Positions 28,383 through 41,297 of a DNA stretch of 64,000 nucleotides are shown piece after piece. The position numbers and the translations under genes were made by a program. The stretch spans positions 169,359,930 to 169,423,929 of the forward strand of contig JALIGW010000002.1 of NCBI GenBank assembly GCA_023053685.1. The letters are read 5' to 3'. Every line of letters begins with the position of its first letter. The first letter of the stretch is position 1. Origin of the DNA: Diadophis punctatus similis (lineage: Eukaryota; Chordata; Lepidosauria; Squamata; Dipsadidae). Under the pieces are notes generated by a model, which was given only the letters and a program-made list of their open reading frames with translations, was not told the DNA's origin and made no database searches.

Positions 28383-28951
28383 TATTCTAATGCTATGACA
28401 TATCTTTCTTCCTTTAGGTTGCTACTTTCCAACTACTTATGAAGTATAATACCTCTTTTTTTCAGTTGATCTTGACCTCCTGAGCATATCCATGCACGCT
28501 TTTTAATACCGTTATGCAAGTGGTTTGCTATGATGTTCTTCCAGATTTTCCCCCCCCAATTTCCCGATATTGCTTATAAACCAGGTATTCCTTAATGGTT
28601 TCCCATCCAAATAAAATGATTAATTTCTGAAAAGGACAGCTAGATGTGTCCATCAGTGGAAACATTCTACTGCTCTTAAGTATATTGCTGAAAACTCTAC
28701 TGACTCTGTTCAAAATGGATAATTTGCAATTATCAGCAACAGAATCACTCAACTGATAATAGTGATGATAATATGTTTAAACTCTCTATTAAACTGTTTA
28801 AACTGTCTTAATTCTCTAGCAAAAGAGAAATGCATAATATACGTAGAACCATTTAAAAAAGAGCTGCAGTAAATCAACAAACAATATAGGCCCAGTTATA
28901 AGTTATACGAATAGCACAAAGGCAAAGTCATATCTAGGTGACATAAGATCA

Positions 28952-29305
<354 letters not shown>

Positions 29306-29559
29306 TTAAATTACATTAAATTAAGCTTTGCGGCTCTTAGAACATCAGATACTGTATACAGAGCCAATTCAGGTGTCTTGTACAATTGCATGTTTTCTCC
29401 AAGGGATGGGTTGCTTCTAACCTGGGCAATGGTGAGTGAGAAAGTAAGCACTGGATGTGAAACTCTTTATTTCCTGTGATTTATCTCTTAAAGTTGCACA
29501 CACATGGACCACACTGATTTTGTATTAACTGAGTAAATCCATCCACCCACCCAATTTAT

Positions 29560-29752
29560 ATTGTCGCCCGTTACACAAAACAAATGACTCTAGGATTAAC
29601 AACCACATCACTTAATAACTGCAGTGATTTGCCTGACAAGTGTAGCAAAAATATCATAACTCACAACTCAGAATTCACTTAACAATTGACTTGCTTAGCA
29701 ATGGAAATGTTGGGCTCAATTGTGGTTGTAAGTCGAGGATCATCTGTAGTCC
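29560..29752. mobile_element. partial Tigger/mariner-like MITE
   Basis: It ends GGTTGTAAGTCGAGGATCAT and contains CACTTAATAACTGCAGTG. It belongs to the family described at 2085-2262. Confidence 0.6.
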
Positions 29753-29922
29753 AACCAGGTCATGACTAGGGCATGACTGACCATGAGTAAAGCCCCTCAT
29801 TCCAGCAGTGGGAGAGAAAATAAGTACTGAGTTGGAAGCTCTTTACTGTGTTTTATCTGCTTAAAAGCTGCACACTTATGGGCCATACTGCTTTCGTATT
29901 AGCTGAGTGTAATATATATTCA

Positions 29923-29923
29923 T

Positions 29924-29961
<38 letters not shown>

Positions 29962-30143
29962 TGTCTGTCTCTCTCTTTCTGTCTCTGTCTCTCTCTCTCT
30001 GTCTGTCTCTGTGTCTCTCTGTCTGTCTCTGTCTCTCTCTGTGTCTCTGTGTCTGTCTCTCCGTCACTCCGTCTCTGTCTCTGTCTCTGTCTCTGTCTCT
30101 GTCTCTGTCTCTGTCTCTGTCTCTGTCTCTGTCTCTGTCTCTG

Positions 30144-30203
<60 letters not shown>
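29923..30203. repeat. (CTCTGT)n/(CT)n microsatellite, 280 bp
   Basis: Irregular CT/GTCT units at 29923-30070 give way to a regular CTCTGT array and then pure CT (about 30163-30200). The ORFs across it on both strands are artefacts. Confidence 0.97.
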
Positions 30204-30205
<2 letters not shown>

Positions 30206-30974
30206 GTGAAATCACTGTCTGGACAAATGAAAACTCTTTTTTCACCAGTTTTGTGCTTTTGATTGCAAGCACAGATGCCTTTGTAATAAAAACAAGCCAA
30301 TAATCAATGCAAAGACAGATTGAGTTAATATATTATATATAGTATATTGGACATTATTAAATTCTGATGCTGGTGTTTAAAAAATAATTCTTTTCTGGGC
30401 AACACACTTAATACAAATCTAATTATGTTTTACCTCAAAGACTTGAAAAGAGCCTACCTCTTGCCAAATGGAATTAAACCATCCTGAGTTCTGGTATTAA
30501 AAACTGGAAGCAAATGCTATTATTGTTCAAACCAACATAATGTAATCAAATTCTCTTTTGGAAATGAAAAATCAAAACAAGCTATCTGCCAAAACATTAG
30601 AATATTCTACATTTTGTTGCTGGTTGCATAGTCTAATATGATATTTTATCAACCATTAAATATATGAGTATTTAACATATCCAGGCTTCAAAAATCTGAA
30701 TGGCTACTAGATGGCAGCAAAGAATTTGAGTTTTGTACCATTTTTCTACTATTTAATTGATTGGGATTTTTTTTCATTACAGTATGTGCCATCAAGTCTT
30801 TGTCAATTCTTAACAACCACATAGAAACCAGCTAATAGTCCCTAAATGCAACTTAAATCTGATAACCCTAGATCCCCCCTCTTGTCAGTCCAACTACTTT
30901 GCTTACTTTAGAGAGGGGATCATTTTGAAACATTTCACAGAGGAGAATATTAATTCACAATGACTGTGCCTATA

Positions 30975-31480
30975 CAGCCATTGTAACACCCATTCTCCGC
31001 CAGCTGCATTGGTTGCCCATTAGTCTCCAGATGCAATTTAAGGTGTTGGTTTTAACCTTTAAAGCCCTACATGGCTCAGGGCCAGGTTACCTTCGGGACC
31101 GCATCCTACTGCATCCCTCCCACTCTGTTAGGTCCCACAGAGTTGGTCTCCTCTGGGTCCCATCAGCCAAGCAATATCGGCTGGCGGGCCCGCGGGGGAG
31201 AGCCTTCTCTGTGGGAGCTCCGGCTCTCTGGAACCAACTCCCCCCAGAGATCCGGACTGTTCCCACCCTGCTGGCCTTCCGAAAAGCCATTAAAACATGG
31301 CTCTTCCAGCAGGCGGGGTGATATTGAGATCAATCCCCCATGTATGAATGTTGGTGTGTTTTTTAACTTTTGTAATTTTTAATTATTATCATTGTTTTAT
31401 ATTGTTCTTATATTATGCTGTACGCCCCCCTGAGTCCTACGGGAGTTGGGCGGCCTATAAGAACCATTAATAAAATAAAA
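30975..31480 (+). mobile_element. L2-type LINE, 3' part of ORF2 and tail
   Basis: The plus frame at 31013-31321 reads QMQFKVLVLTFKALHGSGPG, then YLRDRILLHPSH and later WNQLPPEIRTVPTLLAFRKA-IKTWLF, the C-terminal region of an L2-clade reverse transcriptase. The stop is followed by a 3' UTR ending GGGCGGCCTATAAG and a short AAATA tail. The reading frame is intact over about 100 codons but lacks the catalytic YADD region. Confidence 0.85.
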
Positions 31481-33104
31481 TAAATACATGGAGGGAGGGA
31501 GGGAAGGAAGGTCCTACTGCTTCACTGCTAAAGGTAATACCTGCCAAACTGGACATAACATTTTGCTGCCCAATAGTGTTTAACAAATGGCTCTTCCTTG
31601 GCCATCAAACAGAGCAGTGGAGCTTGAGAAGTCACTTAATCTCACTCCTAGTTTCCAAAAGTCCTAGTACTTTTGGGTGAAAAACCATTAGTTCAGACTT
31701 GTGTCAAGCTCTATCTAGGATTTTTCTTAGTGAGTCATTCCCCAAGTTCTGGATCTCTTCTGATCTCAGATTTCTCCTTTCTTGTCTACTTCCCAATTAG
31801 ACTTTTTATAAATCCCTTTGTCCTATTCATGATTACAAATGCACAAAACATAACAAGTCATTTTTAATCACAGGAATATATGTCGGGTCCAGACTGTTTA
31901 GGAATTCAATGTAAGTACAAGCATTTTGAATTAAATACCTCAAATTCCTTTAAATGTATTGTTAACCAAGTTGGCATTTCTTTCAATGTTTTTCAAGGGC
32001 TGTCCTGTGTATAACATATCATATTAATACAATTGGCAAAGCATGAATCTCTTTTGTCATTGTTTTGACATCTTTATGCCCAAACTGGGAAAATAACTGC
32101 TTTTGAGGTCACTGGCTCTCTAATGAAAAAAAACTGGATCTAGTGCATCCCCAAGCTATGTATCTTTTAATTAGCTGAAATGGATGATACTTCTAATAGA
32201 AGTATCTATTAATACTTTAACACCTTATGTGCATCCTCAGGCTGAATTAACTGAAACCAGTATCAGGCAACCAGAACAGAAAAATTCTGGATATACTGTA
32301 TATAGGGTATGTTGTTATGTGGTTTATCAAGGTCAAAGTAGATACGGAAAATATTTTGGAATTTTACTGAAAATTGTTCGTAACAAATATCTGACTCCCA
32401 GAATTTAATTATTAGTAAATATTTTACCAATCCAAACAACTGTACTGGATAGCAATTCAAAGATGCAACAATGGCCATCACTCACTGCCACAAACCTGAC
32501 CCAATACAGTAATTATCTTCCACCTAAGTTTATAGTGGGATCTAGTTCTTACATGGTGAAAAGAAAACAGCCTGACAGCTGATCAATCTGTTACCACAAT
32601 ATAAAACCAAAGAGACTTTCCTGTAGCTGTTTACACATTCTGGGCAAGAGAAAGAGAAGCAGGAATATTATCATTGCTCGTAGTATAAACAGAAATCAGA
32701 TTTCATACACAGCAGTGGTTGGAATTCTTTCAAAACAGCTTCTTTGCTTTTCTACAATAATTCAGAAGTTTGTGTATTCTTATATCCCTCTTGTCTGTTT
32801 CAATCCTGCTTGCTGGTGAGAAGCTGCAGGATCATCTACTATGACTCAAACCCAGTGTGAGATGTGAACAAATCTTGTTCAGTCTTGTTTTGTTCTTATT
32901 GCAGCTAAACCCTACATATAGAGCACATTATGCTGTACAACATGAGGATGTAGAGTTGGGATTAACAATCTATGGCCCATTCAAGCTCAGGGTTTCAGAG
33001 TAAGCCCAAGATTTCAACATTCTCATCTGGAAATTCTCTAAAAACATTGAAGGACTGTTATTCATGAGTCATTGGAGGAATCAACTCAATAGGCCCAAGA
33101 CTCC

Positions 33105-33420
33105 TTCATAAAAGAATGGCAGCTTCTGAACCTTCTGAACCAACTACCCCCAGAGATCCGAATTATCCCCACCTTGCTGGCCTTCCAAAAAGCCATTAAG
33201 ACATGGCTCTTCCTACAGGCGGGGTGATTTTGAGACACCCCGCCTAGGTCTCCCCCATGTATGCATGGTTTTGTATGTCTTTTAAAACTCTTTTAAATTG
33301 TTTTTAAATTATTATATTGTTTAGTTTGTTCTTTAAATGTTGTACGCCGCCCTGAGTCCCCAGGGAGTAGGGCGGCATATAAGAACACTAAATAAATAAA
33401 TAAAATAAATAAATAAAACT
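33105..33420 (+). mobile_element. L2-type LINE 3' end
   Basis: It begins within the same ORF end (encoding a NQLPPEIRII-like peptide and AIKTWLFLQAG) and continues through GTACGCCGCCCTGAGTCCCC to AAATA repeats. It is the same family as 30975-31480 and 1-174. Confidence 0.85.
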
Positions 33421-33924
33421 TTAATGAGTATTGAAGCGACCATGGCAATGGAGTCCTAGATACTGTTGCAATTCTAATTTCAAACTTCCTGCCTGATCAG
33501 CTGGGATCAAGTCCAGAGCAAATGCTACAAAATGTGAAGAGCAGGTGTGACATCTGAGGAGCCACATGCAGTTCCACACAATCCTCTTTATGGCCTCATA
33601 ACCCCAGAATGTGCAGCCTGAATTTTTCATACCCAGTTTTAAAAAATGTTTGGAGTAAGGAAAGTTTAAGAAGAAAGATACAGCTCTTTTTAAAAACACC
33701 AAAATCTAAAACAACAGACCATTTTCTCACCACATGGGAAGTTTAAGATTCAAAATGGCATCCTGAACTTCTGAGAAGGCATCCATTTTACTCCTTTAAA
33801 AACCCAAACTTTCCCCAATAAGGGGGAAAAAATCAGCCTGACAATTTTATCTTTGCTCAGTCTGGAGATGTACTTTAATACTTTAAGCTTCAACCACAGC
33901 AATACACGAGCATGTAACAAGAGG

Positions 33925-34985
33925 TAAGAGTGGCCGTTTGATGTTCCCAAGGCTGGGCCGACGTTGCCTCTTTGAGGGCTGTGTAGGCCGCCTCGCAACT
34001 CGCCTCCGGAGCTTCTCTCAGCAGAAAAAACAGCCAGGCAGAAAAAAACGTTCCTCGGAGGCTGTCAGGGTAGCCGACCGCTTGCGCGAGTCAGGCCCTG
34101 ATGAAATCAGCTGTTTGTCGGCGCGGAGGCAAAAGGCCGGCCGCTTGCGCAGGCCCGGCTGGGAGACAACAGCTGATGATCGGCAGCGAGAAAAAACGGC
34201 GCGGCTCACTTGCGCAAGGCCGTCCGAGCTGCCGGCGAGGCCTTACTTCACTTCCGATCCCTGGGGAGCTCTCGACCAAGTGGGGATCGGAAGGCTGATA
34301 AAACGGTTCGGCCCGCTTGCGCTGGGTTGACCGTGGACACCAGAAGATATGTGCAAGAAAAGCACTAGCCAATGGAATTTGGCTGGCCTGCCTCCCGGCC
34401 CCTCGACTCTCCTGTCAGGCAGGGCCCAGCAGATGCAGTCAATTTGAAGGGCAGCGCTTGCGAGCTGACCCAAGGTGTCTTATGGCAAACGTTGGCCTCG
34501 CCTGATGCCCAGATGAGCGGTGGGCCCACCGCTGGTCCCCAGATGTCGTGGGGACCCCTTTCCCACTCCCTCCACAGTCGGAATTACTAATGACAGGAAA
34601 CACAAAAATAAAAAATTTCCCCAAGAAAAAAACAATTGACAGGTAAAAATTTTTACTGGGCCTTCGGCTGGAGGGGCGAGCAGCAGTTGGATTTGCGGCC
34701 AACTGCCTTCTCCCAGATATAGAGGCAGTAATATTCTGGGGGGCTCGATCAGGGAAAGGAAAAGGGAAAATCAGCTACTCAAAGCAAGAAAAAAAGACTT
34801 ACAGTTGAAATATAATGTGGTTGAAGATTTGAATTTGGATGAAAAGGCACTAGTCATTGGCTCTGACTGAGTCAAAAGAGGGGGAATCTAGGCCTAGAGC
34901 CACCTTTTATACTTTTTCCAGACTCAGTCATAATTGGCTAGAAGGCTGTGCCAATACCCAATCTTGGCGGCTAGCTCCACCCACT
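33925..34985 (+). mobile_element. GC-rich unit of unknown type, with degenerate CTTGCGC repeats
   Basis: The base composition changes sharply from the AT-rich intron to CpG-rich DNA at about 33925. CCGCTTGCGC-like motifs recur roughly every 60-110 bp (about 34079, 34141, 34207, 34314). The unit then runs without a break into a LINE 3' tail at about 34986. ORFs of up to 130 codons exist on both strands but show no recognisable protein. It could be a LINE 5' UTR joined to its own 3' end, or a composite SINE. Orientation is inferred from the tail. Confidence 0.45.
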
Positions 34986-35278
34986 ATGGAGAATACGACT
35001 TCAGCAATAGAGTGATCAATGCCTGGAATGCACTACCTGACTCTGTGGTTTCTTCCCCAAACCCCAAAAACTTTAAACTTAGACTGTCTACAGTCGACCT
35101 CTCCCCGTTTCTAAGAGGTCTGTAAGGGGCATGCATAAGCGCACCACTGTGCCTACCGTCCCTGTCCTACTGTCCTATTGTCCTCTTTTATCGTTACTTT
35201 TTACTTATGTTTATACAAACTACTACTATCCTATACATGTTTGACAAATAAATAAATAAAAATAATAAATAAATAAAT
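34986..35278 (+). mobile_element. CR1/L2-like LINE, last ORF2 codons and (AAAT)n tail
   Basis: The frame reads YDFSNRVINAWNALPDSVVS then SPNPKNFKLRLSTVDLSPFL-RGL and stops, followed by ACATGTTTGACAAATAAATA. It is the same family as the 3' end of 39140-40515. Confidence 0.8.
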
Positions 35279-36560
35279 ATCCAGGGGGAACAAAGATATA
35301 AAGTAAAAGGATGAAAAAGATGTTTGCTCATTCATTCTATACAACTCATACTTTTGTTTCTTTCAAAAATTGATTATGCTGAAGAACCCCAAACTGATAA
35401 TAATAGTTTGTTTAAAAGTTAAACTGAAAAGTAACCTGAGAAAAAGCCAAAAGAATTAAAACATCTACTCACTGCCACTTTCCACATATAATCTTTGGGA
35501 TGTTTAAAATGTTTAAAACATATTCAGTATTTCTATCCAAAATGAAATTTGTGTAAACATGGGAAATCTATTAGCAAAAACTGCACCAATAACCTTTATG
35601 TTCAATGCAAAATTTTCATAAAACATCAATGATTTTAGCTTGTTATTAAATGAAATAAATATGCAACCTGCTTACCAAAATGTTTGATAATGATGTAAAA
35701 ATGGGGTAATAATTCTTTGCCCTATGCAAAGATACGTACAAGACAAGAGAATGGGGAATGTGGGTTTTTTTAAGAACAGCTTTCTGAAAGGAGTCATTTT
35801 AAATGCCAGGAAATGAATACAAAAGATGTTGCTGAGACTTACATTTTCTTTCTATTTTGCAGGGAAAGGAATCATAATAATATTTTCAATTGATGCTGGT
35901 TCTTTGTGATAAGCACTGCTAGATATATAAATCTACCTGGATTGATGTAAAGTCCCATAACTTATTCAAGCTTTTTCTGTGAATTTTTCTCAGTATTAAT
36001 TAACGTAGCAGATGATTTACTAAAGTTGAACTTCTAAATCTGCCACTGAATTAAATATATGTAATTCAAACTGTCATTGAGATATATCTCTATTTTGATC
36101 CCTAAGTCATATAGGCACATTATCTGCAAATAGATTAATTATATGATATTATATTCAGACCTTAAATAATCTTGCATTGCCTAATATCTGTGCTCTTACA
36201 CAGAAAAAAACCTATTTAGAAGTTGATCTATTTAGCATAAAATGTTATATCTAAAATTCATAGATATAATACATCTAGATCTATAATCTAATGTATTTTA
36301 GAAAAAAAAGTAGATTGATTCAAATAAATAATAAATATATTTACTTACAATTATTTAATATAGTGTCATAGAACTTCATAATGTTCTGGCCAAAACCCAT
36401 ACATATTTGGGATTTTTGCCATTAAAAAAAAGTAGTGAAATTTATTTTCAATTATACCTCATTAGAGTTAGAATCAATAATTGTCTTACAACCATAAAAC
36501 CCTGAGATAGCCTATGACAGTGATTTCACCTTAAATGTTTCTGTCTCTCACAGTAATTGG

Positions 36561-36625
36561 CAAAGTCTTAGTACAGTTTGAAATATGTTATGGAGTAACA
36601 TATTTCAAACTGTGCTAAGACTTTG
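36561..36625 (+). other. 30-bp stem, 5-nt loop hairpin
   Basis: The left arm (36561-36590) begins CAAAGTCTTAG and the right arm (36596-36625) ends CTAAGACTTTG. All positions pair except one, T opposite G, which is a wobble in plus-strand RNA and an A-C mismatch in minus-strand RNA. The loop is TGGAG. I found no flanking duplication that would mark it as a known transposon. Function is unknown. Confidence 0.7.
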
Positions 36626-37114
36626 GGTATCATAACATTTCCTTTGACATAAGCAACATTATGCAGAGCCCAGCTCAACCAGTTAAGTAGAATGGTAAGG
36701 GACTCAAGACCAATGAAGATATTTTTTTGCACAATGATAACATTGCAATATATATTGTGATATTCTTCAGTTTAGGAAACTTGAGGTTTAGTCAATTAAT
36801 AGAGGATTATTTATTTATCTAAATTTATTGGCTGCCCAATTCCAGTGGACTTCATATCCTCCACTATTTAACGTTTTACATGTTTCTGTCCATCGTTAGG
36901 GACAGAATATCTAACAAACTAGGTTTTAATCATATTCAGATCTTTTTGTATGTTTTTATGCTTCTCTTGACATAGAAAACCCCACTGAGGACTAAATCAC
37001 AGATTCTTTTGGATTTAAAAGCAATGCCTACAGAGTAAGACCATGAGTACTTAAGGCTTTAGTCCAAGGCAGTATAAGAATATAACATCATCACATCATA
37101 TGTGACAGCAATTG

Positions 37115-37860
37115 AATTTTTTTAAAAAAAGCCAACATAGTCCTAGGCTGCATTAAAAGAGGGATAGAATCAAGATCACATGAAGTGTTAATACTGCTTT
37201 ATAAACCTTGTAAAGACCACACTTGGAATAATGCATGCAATATTGTTATTATTAGCCCCATCTATAGGCACTACTGTATAGTAGATGTGGATTGAGAACT
37301 GTGGAATACACTTGTAGCTCAATGTGCTTAGCACAGGACATGAACCAGAGGTGGGTTCCTCCCAGTTCGGACAAGTTCTATAGAACTGGTAGTAACCTGG
37401 CGGCCTGGGTCACTAGAACCAGCTCTCTCGGCTGCGCCATAGGCACCGCCATCTTGTTTTTTGCTTATGCGCATGTGCAGAAGCTGTGTTTTAAGCACTG
37501 TGCGCACTGCACGCGCAGCGCATCACTGAGCGAACTGGCAGCGAAGAAAAGCGGAACCCACCCCTGACATGAACTATAGACACTGCCCTTGAAAAGTTCC
37601 TTAAACAAATTGGACCAGCAAAACCTTCCTTAATCAAGGAGAGATCCGATGAAGAACTAAGGAGAAGTTTTCTGACAGGGAGAACAATTAATCAGTAGAA
37701 CAGCTTCTCTCCAGAAATTGTGGATACTCCATCCCTGGAGGTTTTAAAAAATAGACTGAACAACCACTTAACTGGGATGGTATAGTGTCTCCTGCTTGGT
37801 CAGGGGGTTGGACTAGAAGGCATCCAAACTCTTTATTGTATACTATTCTAATATTCAAGA
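37115..37860 (+). mobile_element. CR1 LINE 3' part, interrupted by a MITE
   Basis: It starts at AACATAGTCCTAGGCTGCAT (encoding an AN-VLGCI-like peptide) and ends with the CR1 3' UTR (GGGGGTTGGACTAGAAGGC). The reading frame is broken. The MITE at 37346-37566 is inserted in it. Confidence 0.8.
37346..37566. mobile_element. hAT-type MITE, GGTGGGTTCC family, perfect 8-bp TSD
   Basis: The ends are CAGAGGTGGGTTCC and GGAACCCACCCCTG. The duplication ACATGAAC is perfect (37338-37345 and 37567-37574). It lies inside a CR1 copy, so it is younger than that LINE insertion. Confidence 0.92.
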
Positions 37861-39139
37861 CTATAATAAGACAAATAAAGACTTTAAACTTCTGCTAGTC
37901 AAGAAACCCTCAAGAGACTATACTGGATTGAATCTTCAAATCCATTAAACCAGTTAGGTCTGCACTGAACTTTTTGAATAGCTTATATGGGCTCCAGACA
38001 CACCCACATCTGTTTTTAATGGTCTCATCTCACTGGAGTTTGCCAGAAACAAGCTCATCTTATCTGGTGTTTCAAGTGCCTTAGCCAATTCTGCCAAAAT
38101 CAGACCATTAAGTTAAAAATATTTCTTTATGTCTAGTGACAATGATACCATTTTAAAGTTAAGATGTGTTTATTTCCCAAGGATGTTTAGATTGACATTG
38201 GAAAAGGATCATTGTACACTGCAGCATGGGGTAGAACCTAGTATAACCCAAGTATAATCCTTTAGTAGTTAAAATAAATGATTTATATGTTCAATTTTTA
38301 TAGCCATCCAACTCAACCAAGTGACTTTGGGTTGGTTACAATTCTAATCTAATCCTGTATTATGTGTTCAAGCATTGCAGATGAAGACTAGATGCCTTCT
38401 AGTCCATGTATGTAAGGGAAAAAGGTATATAACATCTATCCAAATCCACCTTGTTAATCTTTGGCTAAAACTACCAGCACTACAGAATGGTAGGCTTTTA
38501 AAAAAAGAAAAAGTAGAAGAAATATAGGATGTCTGCTCTGTGTAATTAGTCAGCTAAATATATACGAGACACATTTACAATCTGAGTTTAATCTTTGATC
38601 ACACACACAAATTAACCTTGTTAACATCAGTAGAATTATATCTGTCCTGAAGGAATGTGCTGAAAAATGTGTTGTTTTCCTTCTTGTAATGCATTTCTGA
38701 AAAGATCAAAAGCTTATGTGTTTCTGAAAATGGGAGGAAGTCCAATAAAAGCCATCATGTTAATTCATTTTTCTCTAAGGGGCTACAAGGTTGGTGCAAT
38801 AAGCCATTTCAGAAAGTACACATTTATTGATCAGCGAGGACTATGTAAGATTATAGCTGCTGTTAAAATATTCTGCCTTTCCATTTTATATTAAAATAAA
38901 AATAGGCTTCCCTTCTGTTGACAAGCATTGTGAAAATGTTATTTACCATTTGGAGTTTTACATACTGTTGGTTTCAGTAAATTTGAAAAGCAGGCTGAAC
39001 TCATGAAAGACAAAAGAGTTTTATGACTTTTCAAATGCTTTCCAATTTATCATGGCATAAGATTTTCCAGAAGATTGGGCTAGGGTTCATAAAAACAGTA
39101 AACAAAATAAAAAAGAACTGCCCTGACATCCCCAAACAC

Positions 39140-40421
39140 GACACATCTAAAGTTCTTTGAGATGGCAACTTCAAATCCCAACCAAGAAATGCTCTGTCCT
39201 ACACATTGGCAAAAAGAATCAGGATAAAAAATACAAACTTGGAGGAAACGAACTTGTAGACGACCCTCACTCTGTCCAAGACCTTGGAGTACTCATATCC
39301 AATGACCTAAGTCAGTGGTGGCAAACCTTTTTCGGCTCGCGTGCCAAAAAGGGGGGGGGCGCGCTCGCGTGCCCACACCCATTCCCTCCCCCCCACGCAT
39401 GCGCACAACACCCCCCATGCTGCCCCCTGCGCATGCGCACCCCCCCCCACCCCCACGCAAAGGCTTACCGGAGCCTGGGACGACGAAACCGGCAAACCGG
39501 AAGTGCGAAAAAACGCACTTTCGGTTTGTCCGTTTTGTAGTTTTTTGCATTCCGGAGCTTCAGGGAGCTTTCCTGAACCCTCCGGAGTGCAAAAAACAGT
39601 ACACCGGCAAACCGGAAGTACGTTTTTTTCGCACTTCCGGTTTGCCGGTGGGCAACCCTCGCGTGCCGGCTTCTATGGCTCCGCGTGCCACTTCTGGCAC
39701 GCGTGCCATAGGTTCGCCACCACGGACCTAAGTGCTAGAGCCCACTGTAACAACATTGCCAAAAAGGCTCTGAGAGTTGTTAATCTAATCTTGCGTAGCT
39801 TCTTCTCTGGCAATATTACACTGCTAACCAGAGCATACAAAACATTTGTTAGACCAATTCTGGAATACAGTTCACCTGTCTGGAATCTGCACTGCATATC
39901 AGACATTAATACAATTGAGAGAGTCCAGAAATATTTCACTAGAAGAGTCCTCCACTCCTCTGCTCGCAATAAAATGCCTTATTCCACCAGACTTGAAATA
40001 TTGGGATTAGACAATTTACAACTACGCCGCCTCCGATCTGATCTAAATGTAGTTTATAAAATCATATATCAAAAAGTCCTTCCTGTCAATGATTACTTCA
40101 GCTTCAGCTGCAACAATACATGAGTACACAATAGATTCAAACTTAATGTAAACCGCTCCAAACTCGACTGCAGAAAATACGACTTCAGCAACAGAGTGAT
40201 CAATGCCTGGAATGCACTACCTGACTCTGTGGTTTCTTCCCCAAACCCCAAAAACTTTAACCTTAGACTGTCTACAGTAGACCTCTCCCCATTTATAAGA
40301 GGTCTGTAAGGGGCGTGCATAAGCGCACCACTGTGCCTACCGTCCCTGTCCTATTTTATCGGTACTTTTTACTTATGTTATGTTTATACAAACAACTACT
40401 ATCCTGTACATGTTTGACAAA

Positions 40422-40512
<91 letters not shown>

Positions 40513-40515
40513 ATA
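39140..40515 (+). mobile_element. CR1/L2-like LINE, C-terminal reverse transcriptase and tail, split by a MITE
   Basis: Before the MITE the frame reads CSVLHIGKKNQDKKYKLGGN and DLGVLISNDLS. After it the frame reads HCNNIAKKALRVVNLILRSF, RAYKTFVRPILEYSSPVWN and STRLEILGLDNLQLRRLRSD. These are the thumb and C-terminal parts of a jockey-superfamily reverse transcriptase. The 3' end carries (AAAT)n from 40419 to 40514. A stop interrupts the frame at about 40121. Confidence 0.85.
39313..39725. mobile_element. hAT-type MITE, TGGCGAACC family, in a LINE
   Basis: The left end is CAGTGGTGGCAAACC and the right end is GGTTCGCCACCACGG, differing at two positions. The duplication ACCTAAGT is perfect (39305-39312 and 39726-39733) and removing one copy restores the LINE frame. 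The interior has inverted GGAAGT/ACTTCC palindromes and a perfect NRF1-like TGCGCATGCGCA. Confidence 0.92.
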
Positions 40516-41071
40516 GCAATATTTCAGAAATTACTGAAGTAGCAGTTTATTTGGAGCTAGGTAGATTTTGCAGAAGTAGGAATTTCTCAATCTGATAGTC
40601 TGATTGATATGCCCTAATGAGCCTCCACTTTGAAAGCGGATGAAATCCTAATTCTGATCTGTTCTGGTTAAAGAACAGCCAGCTCAGAGAGAAAGCAATC
40701 TGATGGCAAAACAGCAAAATCACAAACAGCAGAAACTTAATTTAAATGGCATGGATATTCTAAAATAACTGAGTTGATCTTTAAACATGATTGAAAGATC
40801 TCAATTAGTCATTCCGACTAGAAATTCTCAGAGTTGTAGAATCTCATGGGTGCTTTTATCTTCAAAAGGCAATTGGACTGTTGCTGTTTTCCTTGAAGAA
40901 GAAAATGTTTCATTTCTCATCCAGTTCTGATGATGGGGAAATGGAAAGATAAGTTCTCTTAGGATGCTGGGTAGGGGGGGAATGGAAGGATTATATTTAT
41001 TTGCAGTCATCTGGTTGTTTGCACTCTCTGAGAGTTGTTGAGGGCACTTGGGAGTTTATTTGTGCCCTCAG

Positions 41072-41297
41072 TGTTAGATTTGCGCGTAAATGAAGAGGTG
41101 AGTCACAGGAACAGTTCAGCACCTTTATTGTCTATTAGTTAGAACTAATACGGTCTGCCGGCAGGCTGCAGGGAAGCCACTTTTAAGGGCTTCCCTGAAG
41201 CCTGCTAGCCACTGACAGGAGTTTATTTCTCCCGCCGCTAGATTAGCCAATCAGCGGTGGCTATGCAAATAACCACTACGTATGTCCATATGTAACA
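41072..41297 (-). mobile_element. solo LTR candidate, 226 bp
   Basis: On the minus strand it begins TGTTACATATGG and ends GCAAATCTAACA, the TGT...ACA form of LTRs. The 5-bp flanks CTCAG and TTCAG match at four of five. In order it holds an octamer ATTTGCAT, an inverted CCAAT box (GATTGGC), and a poly(A) signal (CAATAAAGGTG) near the end. No internal retroviral or gypsy sequence adjoins it. Confidence 0.6.

Noticed and set aside
33938..34330. 130-codon ORF in CpG-rich DNA, possible gene or CpG-island promoter
   Set aside because: Similar ORFs exist on both strands, no known domain is visible, and the unit runs straight into a LINE tail, so a repeat is more likely.
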